Shown in pieces: positions 45,477 through 53,613 of a stretch of DNA of 64,000 nucleotides (the stretch's first letter is position 1; the number at the start of each line of letters is the position of its first letter). Made by a program: the position numbers and the translations under genes. This DNA is from Gordonia iterans. Its GTDB lineage: Bacteria; Actinomycetota; Actinomycetes; Mycobacteriales; Mycobacteriaceae. A model generated the notes under the pieces. The model worked only from the letters and a program-made list of their open reading frames with translations. It did not search any database and had not been told where the DNA came from. Location of the stretch: NCBI RefSeq assembly GCF_002993285.1, contig NZ_CP027433.1, positions 868,001-932,000 on the forward strand, read 5' to 3'.

Positions 45477-47020
45477 CGCGGAGCGAACCAGGCGAGGAAC
45501 ACCGCGCCGGCGATCAGCACGGAGCCCAGCACCAGGCAGGCCTGCTGCATCGGCGGAACGAAGGCGGCCTCAGCGCCGCCGACGATGAAGTCGGCCAGGC
45601 CGGATGCTTGCGGCGGCAGTTGCTTGGCCACCTCGATCGCCCCGGCCAGCGACCGGGAGATCCCGTCGGCGGCCTGGTCGGCGGCGGCCGGGTCGCCGAA
45701 AGCCGCCAGCTGCCGGCGGGCGGCCTCGGCCGTCTCGCCGATCCGGCTGGTGTAGCCGGCGGCCATGAGGCTGCCGGCCAGCCCGATGCCGATGGCGGCG
45801 CCGAGCTCGCGGGCGGTGTCGTTCACGGCCGAACCGATGCCCTGGTTGTCCAGCGGGGTGTTGGACATGATCGCCGTGGTCGAGGGTGCGGTCGCCAGTC
45901 CGATGCCCACCGCGCACACGCCGAGCATGATCGCCAGCTTCCAGTAGACGTCCGGATCCCAGATGCCCATCGCCAGCACGCCGACGCCGGCCAGGGTGAT
46001 GCCGACGGCGAGGACGAATCGCAGCGAATGGAAGCGGACTGCCACCCAGTTGCCGAGGAGTGCGAACACGCCCACGCCGACCACCATCGGGATCAGCGCG
46101 AACGCCGACTTCAGCGGCGAGAAGCCGTACACCAGCTGAAGCAGCAGAAGGATGAGATAGAAGACGCCGAAGGAGGCGAAGAACTGCAGGGCCACCGACA
46201 GTGATCCCGAGGCGAACGCCCGGTTCCGGAACAGGCGCACGTCCAGCAGCGGGGACTCGCGCCGCAGCTCGATCAGCACGAAGGCGACGCCGAGCACGAC
46301 GCCGCCGATCAAGGTGACCAGCAACAGCGGGTCGAACCAGCCGCGCGAGGGCGCTTCGAGCAGGCCGAACACCACCCCGGTCACCGCCAGCACCGACGTG
46401 ACCGAACCGACGACGTCGAAGCGGCCGGGGTCGGGGTCCTTGGAGCTGCCGATCGTGACGGTCAGCAGGAGGGTCGCCAGGGCCGACACCGCGAAGGTGA
46501 TGAACACCGAGTGCCAGCTGAAGAACTGCAGCAACACCCCGGTGACGAAGAATCCCAGGATGGCGCCGACCCCGGCCACCGCCGCCCAGATGCTGACGCC
46601 GATCGGCCGCTGCTCCCGCGGTACCCCCGCGGTGATCAGCGACAGCGTGGTCGGCATGATCAGCGCCGCGCCGACCCCGGCGACGATGCGGGTCGCGATC
46701 AGCTCGGTCGGCGTGTCGACCCAGACCGCGCCCAGGGAGGCGAGTCCGAAGATCACCAGGCCGACCATCAGGACGGGTCGTCGTCCGTATCGGTCGCCGA
46801 TCGCGCCGGCGGGCAGCAGCAGCGCTGCCAGGACCAGGGTGTAGCCGTCGATGATCCAGGTCATCTCCGCGCTGGTCGCATGGATGTCCCGGGCGATGTC
46901 CGGGAGCGCCGTGTTCAGAGCGGCCATCGCGGCCACCACCAGGCTGACCGCGAAGCAGGCCACCAGGATCAGCCAGACGGTGCGGAAGTTCCAGGTGCCG
47001 ACACGCTCGCTGCGCCTCAT
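45389..47020 (-). CDS. MFS drug:proton antiporter, DHA2 family
   Basis: A 543-residue major facilitator protein with about 14 helices: FAVSLVVAAMAALNTALPDI, WIIDGYTLVLAALLLPAGAI, DRYGRRPVLMVG (motif A), then VAGVGAALIMPTTLSLITAG. It resembles EmrB/QacA-type multidrug exporters and is a paralogue of the transporter at 21545, though not close. No regulator is adjacent. ATG at 47020 is the likely start. Its 3' end overlaps the FUSC remnant by 88 bases tail-to-tail, which is long for two working genes. Confidence 0.9.
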   Translation of the reverse strand: MRRSERVGTWNFRTVWLILVACFAVSLVVAAMAALNTALPDIARDIHATSAEMTWIIDGYTLVLAALLLPAGAIGDRYGRRPVLMVGLVIFGLASLGAVWVDTPTELIATRIVAGVGAALIMPTTLSLITAGVPREQRPIGVSIWAAVAGVGAILGFFVTGVLLQFFSWHSVFITFAVSALATLLLTVTIGSSKDPDPGRFDVVGSVTSVLAVTGVVFGLLEAPSRGWFDPLLLVTLIGGVVLGVAFVLIELRRESPLLDVRLFRNRAFASGSLSVALQFFASFGVFYLILLLLQLVYGFSPLKSAFALIPMVVGVGVFALLGNWVAVRFHSLRFVLAVGITLAGVGVLAMGIWDPDVYWKLAIMLGVCAVGIGLATAPSTTAIMSNTPLDNQGIGSAVNDTARELGAAIGIGLAGSLMAAGYTSRIGETAEAARRQLAAFGDPAAADQAADGISRSLAGAIEVAKQLPPQASGLADFIVGGAEAAFVPPMQQACLVLGSVLIAGAVFLAWFAPRQVLDDDFVDSPGARDSDDEPDPEPVSQP

Positions 47021-47091
47021 GGGTAACACCCGTAACGTGTGTCACAGTGGTTGTACGGGCTCACGCCGTTCTCAACCGAAAGTGGACCGTC

Positions 47092-47238
47092 ATGGCTTCT
47101 CACCACGTCACTCCCTCCCGCGTCTCCGTCTCCGATCTGGCGCCGGTCCGCATCCACGTGTGGCGCGTCCTGGCGTTGCTGGCCGGGCTGGTCGGCGTGC
47201 TGGCGATCATCCTGATCCTCCTCGCCGGCGCTGCCTGA
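47092..47238 (+). CDS. Small single-pass membrane protein (48 aa)
   Basis: A 48-residue frame: a polar N-terminus (MASHHVTPSRVSVSDLAPVR) and one membrane helix (VLALLAGLVGVLAIILILLA). It is divergent from the MFS transporter and ends 11 bases before a convergent gene. No family is recognised. There is GAAAGTGGA but no strong Shine-Dalgarno sequence. It may be a true small membrane protein, or a chance frame; coding is supported mainly by the clean hydrophobic pattern. Confidence 0.5.
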   Translation: MASHHVTPSRVSVSDLAPVRIHVWRVLALLAGLVGVLAIILILLAGAA

Positions 47239-47248
47239 TCGTTCGCCG

Positions 47249-47707
47249 TTACGCCGCGCTCGCGGCGTGACGCTCGATCACGTCCCCGGCAGGGGGCAGT
47301 GCCTCGGCGACGTAGGACTTGGCCTTGCCGCGCAGGCTCTTGTAGGCCTTCGCGAGGGCGGCCGGCGCGGACTCGGCCTGCCGGTCGGTCACCGCCAGCA
47401 GCGCCTCGCTCGCCTCGTCCGAGTTCGCGGCCAGGTGGTCGCCGAACGACGTTCCCGCGGGCTTGGAGTCCCACAGCGGGGCAAGCGCATCCAGGAAGTC
47501 CGGCAGCATCGCCGACGTCGCGGTCACCACGATCCCGGGTTTGAACTTGTTGGCCGCGGCGTAGGCGGTCTTCACCGCCGCACCGGACATGCCGGTCTGG
47601 GCCTTCACCTGCTGGTCGATCACTGCGGCGAGGTCGTCGGACAGGGCGGCGCGCTGGTCGAGCAGGGGTGCGAGCGAAGAAGGCATGGTGCGCGGGTTCT
47701 CTTTCAT
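47249..47707 (-). CDS. Conserved actinobacterial protein of unknown function (DUF6918-like)
   Basis: A soluble 152-residue alpha-helical protein (LLDQRAALSDDLAAVIDQQV, GAAVKTAYAAANKFKPGIVV, LPDFLDALAPLWDSKPAG). It resembles the actinobacterial DUF6918 family, to my recollection; no activity is known. It begins 11 bases after chsH3 and would be the last gene of kstD-chsH3, so it may be made with the sterol genes. ATG at 47707 or an internal ATG at 47686 may be the start. Confidence 0.7.
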   Translation of the reverse strand: MKENPRTMPSSLAPLLDQRAALSDDLAAVIDQQVKAQTGMSGAAVKTAYAAANKFKPGIVVTATSAMLPDFLDALAPLWDSKPAGTSFGDHLAANSDEASEALLAVTDRQAESAPAALAKAYKSLRGKAKSYVAEALPPAGDVIERHAASAA

Positions 47708-47718
47708 TCCGGGGCGTC

Positions 47719-48582
47719 TCAGGACGGCCGCTGAAGAACCACGTTGCCCAGGGCGGGCGCCTCGTCGCGTTCGACGACGACGGCGGTCGCCAGCAGCCGG
47801 TCACCATCTTCCCAGGCGCGCACTCGCACCGTCTCGCCGGGGAACACCACGCCGGTGAAACTCGCCCCGAATCCGGCGGCCGCGGTCACGTCGCCGCCGA
47901 GGACCTGGTCGACGACGGTCCGGCACACCGCGCCGTAGGTGCACAGTCCGTGCAGGATGGGCCGTGGAAACCCGGCGGCCGCAGCGAACGCCGGATCGCT
48001 GTGCAGTGGATTCCGGTCGCCGCAGAGCCGGTAGAGCAGGGCCTGCTGCGGCAGCGTCGGCACCTCGATCGTGTGGTCGGGAGCCCGATCGGGGAGCGCG
48101 ACGCGGTTCGACGACCCGCGTTCGCCGCCGAAACCGCCCTCGCCCTTGGCGAAGATCGAGCTGCGCGCGGTCCACAGCGGATCGCCGGCGTCGTCGATCG
48201 CCGTCGACTCCTGCACGATCACCGCCGCCGAGCCCTTGTCCTGCACCTCGGCGATCCGGGTGCGGGCGGTGGCGCTGCCGGCGGGCGGCAGCGGGCGATG
48301 CACGACGACCTCCTGACTGCCGTGCACCACCTTCGCCAGATCGATGTCCACTCCGGGGAAACGGACCTGCGGCGGCGCGGTGGCGAGGAACGTGGCGGCC
48401 ACCGTGGCGAATGTGGGCAGCACCTTCGGGCGCACGTCGTCGACGTAGGCCAGCCCGGCCGGGTCCATCGGGTCGTGTGCGCCGCCGACGGCGAGGTTGT
48501 ACAGGGCCACCTCGCGCGGCGTCCAAGAGAAGGTGGTCGCCGCCAGTTCGGCGCCGATCGCGACTGCGGGATCGATGGGCAT
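47719..48582 (-). CDS. chsH3: Steroid (R)-type enoyl-CoA hydratase ChsH3 (double hot-dog MaoC)
   Basis: A 287-residue double hot-dog hydratase 2. The N-terminal half opens FSWTPREVALYNLAVGGAHD; the C-terminal half has the catalytic motif LYRLCGDRNPLHSDPAFAAA and then GFPRPILHGLCTYG. The mycobacterial orthologue (Rv3538, ChsH3) hydrates the C24 steroid enoyl-CoA with stereochemistry opposite to EchA19, giving a branch in side-chain beta-oxidation. It starts 5 bases after the kstD stop, as Rv3538 neighbours kstD in M. tuberculosis. echA19 is also in this window, so both branches are present. Confidence 0.9.
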   Translation of the reverse strand: MPIDPAVAIGAELAATTFSWTPREVALYNLAVGGAHDPMDPAGLAYVDDVRPKVLPTFATVAATFLATAPPQVRFPGVDIDLAKVVHGSQEVVVHRPLPPAGSATARTRIAEVQDKGSAAVIVQESTAIDDAGDPLWTARSSIFAKGEGGFGGERGSSNRVALPDRAPDHTIEVPTLPQQALLYRLCGDRNPLHSDPAFAAAAGFPRPILHGLCTYGAVCRTVVDQVLGGDVTAAAGFGASFTGVVFPGETVRVRAWEDGDRLLATAVVVERDEAPALGNVVLQRPS

Positions 48583-48587
48583 GTTCG

Positions 48588-50306
48588 TCAGACCTCCGCG
48601 GGCACGTCGCCGGTGGACTCGGACCGCTCGGCCTTGCCGGCGGCATCGAGCGCGGCGAGGTAGCCGAAGACCAGCGCCGGGCCGATGGTCGCGCCGGGCC
48701 CGGCGTAGGTGTGGCCCATCACCGGAGCGCTGGTGTTGCCCGCCGCGTACAGGCCCTCGATCACGGAGCCGTCGGCGCGCAGCGCGCGGCCGTCGGCGTC
48801 GGTGTCGACACCACCCTTGGTGCCCAGGTCGCCGGGCACCATCTTGACCGCATAGAACGGTGCGTGGTCGACCGGCCCGAGGCTGGGGTTCGGTTTGTTG
48901 GTGAGGTCGCCGTAGTAGTGGTCGTAGCCGCTCTCGCCGCGCGCGAAGTCGTCGTCCTTGCCGTTCAGCGCGAAGCGATTGAACCGCTCGGTGGTGGAGA
49001 GCAAGGCTTCCGCGGGCACGCCCATCTTCTCGGCCAGCTCGGTCAGCGTCCCCGCCTTCACCACCACTCCGGACTTCAGCCAGCTCTTCGGAATCGGTTG
49101 TCGTGCTGTGACTCCCGCGAACAGGTAGCGATTGCGGCAGCGCTGGTCGAAGACCATCCAGGCGGGAATGTTCTCGCCGGGGCCGTCACCCTGGCCGAAC
49201 TCGCCGCCGTACATCTGGTGCCCGGCCTCGACGTAGGGCAGGGACTCGTTCATGAACCGCTCGCCGCGCATGTTGACGATGAACGTGCCCGGCACGCTCC
49301 GCTCGGACAGCGCGAACCAGGGGCCCTTGGGCAGTGGGATGGTCGGTCCCCACCAGGCATCGTCCATCAGGCTCAGTCCGGCGCCGGCCTCCTGCGCGGC
49401 GCGGATGCCGTCGCCGGTGTTCGAGGCCGCCCCCGTGGTCCACTCGGTGCCGATCGGCGCGCGCTGGTACTGCGCGCGCATCTCGGCGTTGTGCTCGAAC
49501 CCTCCGCTGGCCAGGATCACCCCGTAACGGGCCCGCAGCTCAGACGACTCGCCGTCGTGCTCGGTGCGGACCCCGGCGACCGCGTCGTTCTCGACGATCA
49601 GCCCGGTGAGCGGCGTGGAGAGCCGGATGTCCACGCCGGCCTGCCGGCAGCCGATCAGCAGTTCGGCGGCCAGCGCCGCGCCCATCGCGATCATCTTCCG
49701 CTTGCGGGTCTTGGACCAGGTGAAGCGTCCTCCGACTCGGGCCATCGTCGTCGCTCCCCGCCAGTGCCGCAGCCCGGTGTTGAGCCACCGATAGTCCGAC
49801 TGCATCACCACCATGTTCAGCGGGGCCTTGGTGTACTGCGGATGCAGAGTCGCCAGATCGTCGCCGAGGCGGCGGGCATCGAACGGCCGGGGTTCGATCG
49901 AGCGTCCCCCGAGCCGCCCGCCGGGCGCCTCCGGGTAGTAGTCGGAGTAGTCGCGGACCCACTCGAAGTCGAGCGGGGCGTGCGCCATCAGATAGTCGAG
50001 GGCCTCGGGACCGCGATCGATGTAGGCGTCGATCTTCGCCGCGGGCGCGTGCTCGCCGATGATCGCGTGCGCATATGTGCGGGCCTGTGCGACGGTGTCG
50101 GTGACGCCGTCCCGGCGCAGCACCGAGTTGTTCGGGATCCAGACCCCGCCGCCCGAGCGCGACGTGGATCCGCCCCAGTAGGGCGACTTCTCGACCAGAA
50201 CGGTGCGCAGGCCTTTGGTGGCCGCGGTCAGGGCGGCGGCCAGGCCGGCTCCGCCGGCACCCACCACGACGACGTCGACGATCTCCTGCTGCTGCGGTTT
50301 CCCCAC
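48588..50306 (-). CDS. kstD: 3-Ketosteroid delta-1-dehydrogenase KstD
   Basis: A 572-residue flavoprotein of the fumarate-reductase/KstD family. The FAD-binding VVGAGGAGLAAALTA lies near residues 14-29, GGSTSRSGGGVWIPN near 45-59, an active-site Tyr region WVRDYSDYYPE near 116-126 and the C-terminal MGHTYAGPGATIGPALVFG near 532-550 with the catalytic Tyr and Gly. It introduces the 1,2 double bond in ring A of 3-ketosteroids, which with KshA opens ring B. The start is GTG at 50306. One perfect and one weaker KstR box lie upstream. Confidence 0.95.
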   Translation of the reverse strand: MGKPQQQEIVDVVVVGAGGAGLAAALTAATKGLRTVLVEKSPYWGGSTSRSGGGVWIPNNSVLRRDGVTDTVAQARTYAHAIIGEHAPAAKIDAYIDRGPEALDYLMAHAPLDFEWVRDYSDYYPEAPGGRLGGRSIEPRPFDARRLGDDLATLHPQYTKAPLNMVVMQSDYRWLNTGLRHWRGATTMARVGGRFTWSKTRKRKMIAMGAALAAELLIGCRQAGVDIRLSTPLTGLIVENDAVAGVRTEHDGESSELRARYGVILASGGFEHNAEMRAQYQRAPIGTEWTTGAASNTGDGIRAAQEAGAGLSLMDDAWWGPTIPLPKGPWFALSERSVPGTFIVNMRGERFMNESLPYVEAGHQMYGGEFGQGDGPGENIPAWMVFDQRCRNRYLFAGVTARQPIPKSWLKSGVVVKAGTLTELAEKMGVPAEALLSTTERFNRFALNGKDDDFARGESGYDHYYGDLTNKPNPSLGPVDHAPFYAVKMVPGDLGTKGGVDTDADGRALRADGSVIEGLYAAGNTSAPVMGHTYAGPGATIGPALVFGYLAALDAAGKAERSESTGDVPAEV

Positions 50307-50340
50307 GCGGCATCCTCACGTTAGAGCCAGAAGGCATAAC

Positions 50341-50354
50341 TAGAACTTGTTTCA
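50341..50354. promoter_or_regulatory. KstR box (perfect), kstD
   Basis: TAGAACTTGTTTCA fits all eight fixed positions of the KstR operator, 34 bases upstream of the kstD start. Confidence 0.87.
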
Positions 50355-50369
50355 GTATTGAGGATAAAC

Positions 50370-50383
50370 CAGAACGTGTTCTC
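50370..50383. promoter_or_regulatory. Second, weaker KstR box upstream of kstD
   Basis: CAGAACGTGTTCTC keeps the AAC-N2-GTT core and the inner symmetry but lacks the outer T and A (6 of 8). It is 29 bases from the perfect box, nearly three helical turns. Confidence 0.5.
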
Positions 50384-50415
50384 GCGGGAGGGGTGGTCGC
50401 GCCGGACGGTCGGTG

Positions 50416-50988
50416 TCAGCTCAGGACGGCGGCGACCGCCTCGGCGGTCGCCTTGGCCGAACCGGGGTTCTGGCCGGTGACCAGGCGGCCGTCGACGACG
50501 ACGTTGGACACGAACGGGAGGATCGCCTTCTCGTAGCGCGCGCCGCGGTCGACGGCGAGTTGTTCGGCGTTGTAGGGCACCAGGCGGTCGACCCGGGCGA
50601 GTTTCTCCTCTCGCCAGGAGAAGCCGGTCATCTTCCGTCCGGCGACCAGGTACTCCCCGTTCGACAATGTGGTGTTCAGCAGGCCGCAGTAACCGCGGCA
50701 GACCGCGGACACCACCTTGCCGTCGTCGAACAGCTCGCGGGTGATCCGTTGCAGCCCTTCACCGTCGGTGAAGTCGTACATCACCGCGTGGCCGCCGGTG
50801 AAGTAGATCGCGTCGACGTCTGCGGCATCGATCTGGTTCGGGCTCGCAGTGGTCTCCAGCAGGGAGAATCCGCGAGCCTCGAACACCTCCCACGCGTGGG
50901 TGAGCTCGGACATCCAGAGCCCCGTCGGGTGTGCGGGGTCGCTGTAGTGGGCGACGTTGGTGACGACGTGGAGGATGTGCTTGGGCAT
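50416..50988 (-). CDS. DJ-1/PfpI family protein (class I glutamine-amidotransferase-like)
   Basis: A 190-residue DJ-1/PfpI-superfamily protein: ILHVVTNVAHYSDPAHPTGL at the start, DVDAIYFTGGHAVMYDF, and the nucleophile elbow VVSAVCRGYCGLLN near residue 96, where Arg follows the Cys in place of the usual His. The type resembles Hsp31-like glyoxalase III or chaperone proteins; activity with the Arg variant is uncertain. The operator-like motif TGTTGACGACGTTTACAT lies just upstream, shared with the TetR locus next door, so it is probably a target of that TetR. Confidence 0.85.
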   Translation of the reverse strand: MPKHILHVVTNVAHYSDPAHPTGLWMSELTHAWEVFEARGFSLLETTASPNQIDAADVDAIYFTGGHAVMYDFTDGEGLQRITRELFDDGKVVSAVCRGYCGLLNTTLSNGEYLVAGRKMTGFSWREEKLARVDRLVPYNAEQLAVDRGARYEKAILPFVSNVVVDGRLVTGQNPGSAKATAEAVAAVLS

Positions 50989-51002
50989 AGCCCCGTCATG
51001 AA

Positions 51003-51020
51003 TGTTGACGACGTTTACAT
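51003..51020. promoter_or_regulatory. Candidate TetR operator, copy 1 (upstream of the DJ-1 gene)
   Basis: TGTTGACGACGTTTACAT matches copy 2 (51689-51706) at 14 of 18 positions and resembles copy 3 (51723-51740). It lies 15 bases upstream of the DJ-1/PfpI start and beyond the 3' end of tetR. Confidence 0.6.
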
Positions 51021-51109
51021 GCGCAACGTTAGCCGCCCGGGGTGGGCGTCGTCAACGACTCGGGTGGCGGGTGGGTGGCGGGCGTGGCGGCGACTGGACG
51101 TCTGGGCGG

Positions 51110-51697
51110 TCAGGCGCCGCCGGCGGACGGGAGCGTCAGCAGGGCGGTGAACGCGCTGCGCACATGTCCGGCGACGGCCTCCGGGGAATCGGCCCGCAGC
51201 TTGCCGTCCAGGTACAGACTCGCCATGCCGTGGGCGAAGGCCCAGCCCGCTTCGGCGAGCGCGGCGGCGTCGGCGCCGGGGAAGACGAGGCGCATGGCGG
51301 TCTCCAGCAACTGGTGGATCCGGGCGGCGGCCTCGACGCGCTGGTCGTTCTCCTCGTCGCACGGTTTACTGAACATCACCCGGAACAGGGCGGGGCGGCG
51401 CAGGGCGAACTCGACATAGGCCACGGCGAACTCCGCGAGGTCGGCCGGGGTCTCTGGGAGGGGCTGGCCGATGGTCAGATCGGCGAGGAGATCCCGCAGT
51501 CCCTCGCCGGCGAGGGCGGACTCGAGGGCATTCCGGTCGGCGAAGTGCCGGTAGAGGGCGGGGGCTGAGACGCCGACGTCGCGGGCGACGGCGCGCAGTG
51601 AGAACGGCTCGTCTGCTTCGAGCATGCGCATCGCGCTGCCGAGGGCGGCCGCCCGGAGATCGCCGTGATGGTAACCGCTCCGCGTAGAAGTTGACAC
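51110..51697 (-). CDS. TetR-family transcriptional regulator
   Basis: A 195-residue TetR regulator. The N-terminus YHHGDLRAAALGSAMRMLEA and PFSLRAVARDVGVSAPALYRHFADRNAL is the DNA-binding domain; the C-terminal part (EFALRRPALFRVMFSKPCDE, AGWAFAHGMASLYLDGKLRA) is of the WHG type. The start is GTG at 51697, inside an operator-like sequence, which suggests autoregulation. It lies between the DJ-1 gene and a 5'-deleted flavin oxidoreductase, both with the same operator motif. The ligand is unknown; an electrophile such as an enone would fit the gene set. Confidence 0.88.
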   Translation of the reverse strand: MSTSTRSGYHHGDLRAAALGSAMRMLEADEPFSLRAVARDVGVSAPALYRHFADRNALESALAGEGLRDLLADLTIGQPLPETPADLAEFAVAYVEFALRRPALFRVMFSKPCDEENDQRVEAAARIHQLLETAMRLVFPGADAAALAEAGWAFAHGMASLYLDGKLRADSPEAVAGHVRSAFTALLTLPSAGGA

Positions 51698-51706
51698 CGT
51701 TCACAT
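51689..51706. promoter_or_regulatory. Candidate TetR operator, copy 2 (over the tetR start)
   Basis: AGTTGACACCGTTCACAT covers the GTG of tetR. It shares the GTTGAC..CGTT.ACAT pattern with copy 1. Confidence 0.55.
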
Positions 51707-52815
51707 ACCTCGCTAATTTCGATGTTATCAACGTAAACATACCCCGAAAGGCATTCCATCTGGACTCCGCAGCGCCGCTGACGCCGTTCCGGGAGTGGGC
51801 CGATGCCGCCAAGAGCGGCGGAGCACGGGTCTGGATGCAGATCAATCACCCGGGGCGGCAGGTCGGCTCGGACATGCCGGGCGTCGCCTGGGCCGCGTCG
51901 GCGGTCGGCGTCGACCTGGGTAAGAACAGCAAGCGTTTCGCCGAGCCCGTCGCAATGACCGCGGATCAGATCCACGCGACGGTCGACCGCTTCGCCGTCA
52001 CGGCGCAGCGGGCGGAGGAGGCCGGGTTCGACGGAGTGGAAATCCACGCCGCGCACGGCTATCTGTTGTCGCAGTTCCTGTCTCCGCTGGCGAACCGCCG
52101 CACCGACGAGTGGGGCGGAAGCCTGGAGAATCGGGCCCGGCTGCTACTCGACGTCGTCCGTGCGGTGCGCCGAGCGGTCTCGCCGTCGTTCGCCGTGGCC
52201 GTGAAGCTCAACTCGGCGGACTTCCAGCGCGGCGGATTCGGCGCCGACGACGCCGCACGCGTGATCGACCTGCTGGCGCCGCTGGGCGTCGACCTCGTCG
52301 AGCTCTCCGGCGGCAGCTACGAGGCGCCGGCGATGACCGGGCAGGCCGGTGACGAGCGGACCCGAACCCGCGAGGCGTACTTCCTCACGCTGGCCGAAGA
52401 ACTCGCCGCCTCCAGTCCGCTGCCGCTGATGCCGACCGGCGGGATCGTCCGGCTGCCGGTCGCCGAGGAGGTGCTGGCCGGCGGGATCTCGGTGGTGGGC
52501 ATGGGCAGCGCGCTCGCCGTCGACGCGGGTCTGGTGAACCAGTGGAGGTCCGACCGCGAGGCCGCGGTGCACCTGCGGCCGGTGCGGATGAACGACAAGG
52601 CCGTCGCGTCGGCCGCCGGGATGGCCCGGATCCGGCAGCAGTTGCGCAGGCTCGGCCGCGGCCGCGGCACGAGGCCGGGGATGGATCCGCGGGTCGCGCT
52701 GGTGAAGGAGATGATCCTGCAGCGGGTGGCGCTGCGGCGTTACCGCCGCTGGCTCGGTGGGCGTACGGAGTGGCGCGCCGAACTCAGCTCGGCTCCGGTG
52801 CGTGGCCGAGGCTGA
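51691..52815 (+). pseudogene. NADH:flavin oxidoreductase (Old Yellow Enzyme family), 5'-truncated
   Basis: An OYE-family frame that lacks the first part of the barrel. The first recognisable segment is TPFREWADAAKSGGARVWMQ followed by NHPGRQ, normally near residue 85-110. Downstream it is well kept: GVEIHAAHGYLLSQFLSPLA, RTDEWGGSLENRARLL, and LPLMPTGGIVRLPVAEEVLA. The missing part would carry the first strands and FMN contacts. The only in-frame start before it is TTG at 51691, within the tetR start; no ATG or GTG with a Shine-Dalgarno sequence exists. It is therefore probably a 5'-deletion pseudogene that still has its promoter and operators. Its 3' end overlaps the convergent VOC gene by 32 bases. 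Confidence 0.78.
51723..51740. promoter_or_regulatory. Candidate TetR operator, copy 3 (before the truncated oxidoreductase)
   Basis: TGTTATCAACGTAAACAT has the TGTT...ACGT..ACAT pattern of copies 1 and 2. It is followed by GAAAGG and then directly by the broken coding region, consistent with a promoter whose gene start was deleted. Confidence 0.55.
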
Positions 52816-53563
52816 AGACAGCGCCCATCGGATCGGTCACCGTGGCGAGTGTTCCGTACGGGGTCCGCTCGGCTCCGCGCACGATGCTCCCGCCGAGCTC
52901 GAGGGCCCGAGCGGCCGTCGCCGCGACGTCGTCGGCGTAGAGGTAGACGCTCCACGACGTCGGGACCTCGCCGGGCAGCGGCAGAGCGTTCGCATCCATC
53001 AGGCCCGCGTAGGCGGTGTCGCCGTAGAACAGCTGGGTGTAGCCGCCCGGTGCGCCCGGGACCGGCTCGGGGCGTGCGCCGAAGACGTCGCGGTAGAAGC
53101 CCAGGGCCTGCGCCCGGTCGCGGCTGTGGCATTCGAACCAGTAGGGCGCGCCGTGCACGCCCCACGCGCGGAACCCCGGATGATCGCCGGACTGCCAGTA
53201 GCCCACGGCCGCTCCAGCGGAGTCCCGAGCGTAGCCCAGTACACCGAGGTCGCCGACGGCCATCGGGGGAAACACCTCCTCGCCGCCGAACGCGACGATC
53301 CGCGCCGCGGTCGCCTGGGCGTCGTCGGTGCGCAGGTAGACGTTCCAGACGTCTGCCGGGCCGCCGGCCTCGGGCAGGTGAGGCGCCAGGCCGGCGATGG
53401 GGTCCCCGTCGAGCGTGAAGTCGCGGTAGCCCGCGAACTCCGGGTTCGGCGCCTTCGCCTCCCACCCGAACAGGGCGCCGTAGAACTCGACGGCGCGTTC
53501 GGGATCGGAGCTGGTGAGGTCGAACCAGATGGGAGCGCCGTCGGGCGCGGAGTAGTCAGCCAT
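52784..53563 (-). CDS. VOC-family protein with two glyoxalase-like domains
   Basis: A 259-residue protein with two vicinal-oxygen-chelate domains. The first (about 8-120) contains IWFDLTSSDPERAVEFYGAL and WNVYLRTDDAQATAARI; the second (about 135-255) repeats WFECHSRDRAQALGFYRDVF and WSVYLYADDVAATAARALEL. Two-domain VOC proteins of this kind are common in actinobacteria (CFP32-like) and have few known substrates. ATG at 53563 starts MADYSAPDGAPIWFD. It is divergent from the clpP pair and convergent with the oxidoreductase remnant. Confidence 0.88.
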   Translation of the reverse strand: MADYSAPDGAPIWFDLTSSDPERAVEFYGALFGWEAKAPNPEFAGYRDFTLDGDPIAGLAPHLPEAGGPADVWNVYLRTDDAQATAARIVAFGGEEVFPPMAVGDLGVLGYARDSAGAAVGYWQSGDHPGFRAWGVHGAPYWFECHSRDRAQALGFYRDVFGARPEPVPGAPGGYTQLFYGDTAYAGLMDANALPLPGEVPTSWSVYLYADDVAATAARALELGGSIVRGAERTPYGTLATVTDPMGAVFSLGHAPEPS

Positions 53564-53613
53564 GCGCCCGATTGTGCTCCGGTGGGCCGCCCCGTGTGAA
53601 GTTCCCTGCGCGG

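Noticed and set aside
51691..51760. TTG at 51691 as a real start of the flavin oxidoreductase
   Set aside because: It lies inside the operator that covers the tetR start, has no Shine-Dalgarno sequence, and gives an N-terminus unlike any OYE protein.
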